Assembly: GCA_017414435.1 (NCBI GenBank)
Contig: JAFQMN010000001.1
Location: 62,001-126,000, forward strand
DNA from: Oscillospiraceae bacterium
GTDB taxonomy: Bacteria; Bacillota; Clostridia; Oscillospirales; Ruminococcaceae
Reading direction: 5' to 3'
Length of the DNA stretch: 64,000 bases
In this document: positions 63,213 to 64,000 of the stretch, piece after piece
How positions within the stretch are numbered: the first letter of the stretch is position 1
Layout of the letters: every line of letters begins with the position of its first letter
Notes under the pieces: model-generated
Seen by the model: the letters and a program-made list of their open reading frames with translations, nothing else
What the model was told of the DNA's origin: nothing
The model's database searches: none
Made by a program: the position numbers and the translations under genes

Positions 63213-63260
63213 AAAAGTTGTGACCAATTGTTCCACATGGAATAATTGGTCACAACTTTT
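63213..63260 (-). terminator. Long terminator of the Cys-rich peptide operon, with a parS-like loop
   Basis: AAAAGTTGTGACCAATT at 63213-63229 pairs perfectly with 63244-63260 (17 bases). The loop and adjoining bases hold TGTTCCACATGGAATA, a degenerate form of the palindrome. On the minus strand the arm ends in TTTTTTGTG, so it can end the peptide transcript. Confidence 0.75.
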
Positions 63261-63311
63261 ACAAATAACCGTATGATATTAAGTCCTAATTAATAATACA
63301 ATTTCCATAAG

Positions 63312-63440
63312 TTAACTCTTGGCAGAACCCCTGCAACCACCTGTGCAACCAGTGCAGCCCTTGCATCCTCCTTTGCAAGCCGAGAGACACCCTCCAAAAT
63401 TAGCAGAATTATTTGAACCTTCATCTATATATCTAAACAT
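63312..63440 (-). CDS. Cys-rich small peptide 3 (RiPP precursor-like)
   Basis: This 42-residue peptide starts MFRYIDEGSNNSANFGG and then has six Cys at positions 18, 22, 26, 29, 32 and 36 among Gly, Lys and Thr, ending RGSAKS. AGGAGGTG precedes ATG 63440. It shares the MF-(K/E/R)-(F/Y)-(I/V) start, the Asn/Ser-rich leader-like stretch and the Cys/Gly-rich core with the two upstream peptides. A Gly-Gly lies just before the first Cys. It might be a ranthipeptide-like precursor or a metal-binding peptide; no homologue was identified. Confidence 0.75.
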   Translation of the reverse strand: MFRYIDEGSNNSANFGGCLSACKGGCKGCTGCTGGCRGSAKS

Positions 63441-63457
63441 TTATAAACACCTCCTCT

Positions 63458-63634
63458 TTAAAATCTCACCTTACCACGGCAACCACCTCTACACGTTCCT
63501 TGGCAGCCTCTACATCCTCCTTGACAACCATTACAACCTCTACTGCAATTCCCTCTACAAGTACCATTACATCCACTTGGCGAACAAATTAAAGTATTAG
63601 AATTATTTGAATTTGTTCCTACATATTCAAACAT
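63458..63634 (-). CDS. Cys-rich small peptide 2 (RiPP precursor-like)
   Basis: This 58-residue peptide starts MFEYVGTNSNNSNTLIC and has ten Cys at positions 17, 22, 26, 30, 34, 37, 41, 44, 48 and 52, separated mostly by two or three residues rich in Gly, Arg, Asn and Gln; it ends RGKVRF. AAAGGAGGTGAA precedes ATG 63634; a longer in-frame extension upstream overlaps this site and is not used. It is the middle of three paralogues, 17 bases before peptide 3. Confidence 0.8.
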   Translation of the reverse strand: MFEYVGTNSNNSNTLICSPSGCNGTCRGNCSRGCNGCQGGCRGCQGTCRGGCRGKVRF

Positions 63635-63693
63635 TTTATTCACCTCCTTTCCACAACTGCAAGAACCGTATTGCATTGCTCATGATATCATAA

Positions 63694-63876
63694 TTACCTT
63701 CTAGCTCCCTTCTGGCAAGTCACTCTACAAGTGCCCCTGCATGTTTGTTTGCAATGTCCATAGCATGTTTCCAGGCAATTGCCCTGACACGATGAAACGC
63801 AATAACCTGTACATTTAGCCGAGCAACCTAAAGAGTTAATAGAATCATAAGAATTCAAACTGATAAATTTAAACAA
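63694..63876 (-). CDS. Cys-rich small peptide 1 with ten Cys at exact four-residue spacing
   Basis: This 60-residue peptide starts at TTG 63876 behind AAGGAGGAAG. After MFKFISLNSYDSINSLG it has ten Cys at positions 18, 22, 26, 30, 34, 38, 42, 46, 50 and 54, an unbroken CxxxC series, and ends QKGARR. Such regular spacing suggests thioether cross-linking by a radical SAM enzyme (as in ranthipeptides) or binding of metal clusters. The first of three tandem paralogues, it follows a probable gene that runs off the window edge. Confidence 0.8.
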   Translation of the reverse strand: MFKFISLNSYDSINSLGCSAKCTGYCVSSCQGNCLETCYGHCKQTCRGTCRVTCQKGARR

Positions 63877-63931
63877 ATGAAATCTTCCTCCTTTACTATA
63901 TTCAAATTGGTTTTTCTCGCAAATAAAATTT

Positions 63932-64000
63932 TCACATCTGAGTTATTGTTCTATCTTCAAAAGAAATCCTCGCAGGTTTATTTTTATCTAATTTATATTT
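63932..64000 (-). CDS. C-terminus of a gene that continues beyond the window
   Basis: On the minus strand a frame that is open at the window edge reads KYKLDKNKPARISFEDRTIT, then QM and a stop at 63932. It lies 55 bases upstream of Cys-rich peptide 1 and may belong to the same operon. Only 22 residues are visible, so it could be chance. Confidence 0.35.
   Translation of the reverse strand, partial: KYKLDKNKPARISFEDRTITQM

Overview
The window is about 61 kb of AT-rich (roughly one-third G+C by eye) chromosome from an anaerobic, Gram-positive, flagellated Firmicute, most likely a gut Clostridia lineage. The evidence is the HydG/HydF hydrogenase maturases, a SCIFF-type radical SAM maturase, class A RNase P RNA, an hrcA-grpE-dnaK-dnaJ heat-shock operon with a CIRCE operator, a flagellin behind a sigma-D type promoter, AGGAGG-type ribosome sites and frequent TTG/GTG starts. 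The species cannot be named from the sequence alone. The first ~2.55 kb is more GC-rich and is the right end of a mobile element (HK97 capsid C-terminus, TnpW-like protein, large serine recombinase). It joins the chromosome inside or next to a copy of a host intergenic repeat.

Layout: 2.6-6 kb, GNAT, holA and an isolated phage terminase pair; 6-12.6 kb, hisS, two glycosyltransferases, an orphan RnfD-like protein and glmS; 12.6-16 kb, a minus-strand cluster of exported proteins including a papain-fold candidate; 16.2-22.3 kb, rnpB, FliK-like, FlhB-C-like (ylqH), rluD-family, NUDIX, SDR and a short ComEC; 22.6-25.3 kb, hydG-hydF; 25.5-30.4 kb, exported unknowns (two with GNAT-like fragments), a leucine-rich repeat protein and flagellin; 31-36.7 kb, a vanG/vanC-type D-Ala-D-Ser operon (ligase, VanXY, VanT) followed by SpoIIM-like and ATP-grasp genes; 36.8-39.5 kb, secA; 39.7-40.9 kb, a homopolymer-frameshifted gene and a small membrane protein; 40.9-43.1 kb, eight tRNA genes; 43.5-50.9 kb, NhaC, SCIFF maturase, a PLC-like protein, OppA and an amino-acid permease; 51.2-53.9 kb, a large surface protein with a region resembling the variable region of diversity-generating retroelement targets; 54.0-54.6 kb, two tandem small-peptide units with opposed promoters (type I toxin-antitoxin-like); 54.6-60.8 kb, the heat-shock operon with a GLUG lipoprotein gene inserted; 61.2-62.9 kb, a small unknown gene, NfeD-like and SPFH genes; 63.3-64 kb, three paralogous Cys-rich small peptides.

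The most unusual elements are: (1) the triplet of Cys-rich peptides, one with ten cysteines at exact four-residue spacing; (2) the tandem sense/antisense small-peptide loci; (3) a dispersed modular intergenic repeat, with eight parS-like palindromes (TGTTCCACGTGGAACA, one with a terminal mismatch) in 64 kb and a GC hairpin whose arms covary between copies; (4) a van-type operon with no VanRS genes beside it; (5) the DGR-like variable segment; and (6) the C8-tract frameshift gene. All functional calls rest on motif recognition by eye; no database search was run.
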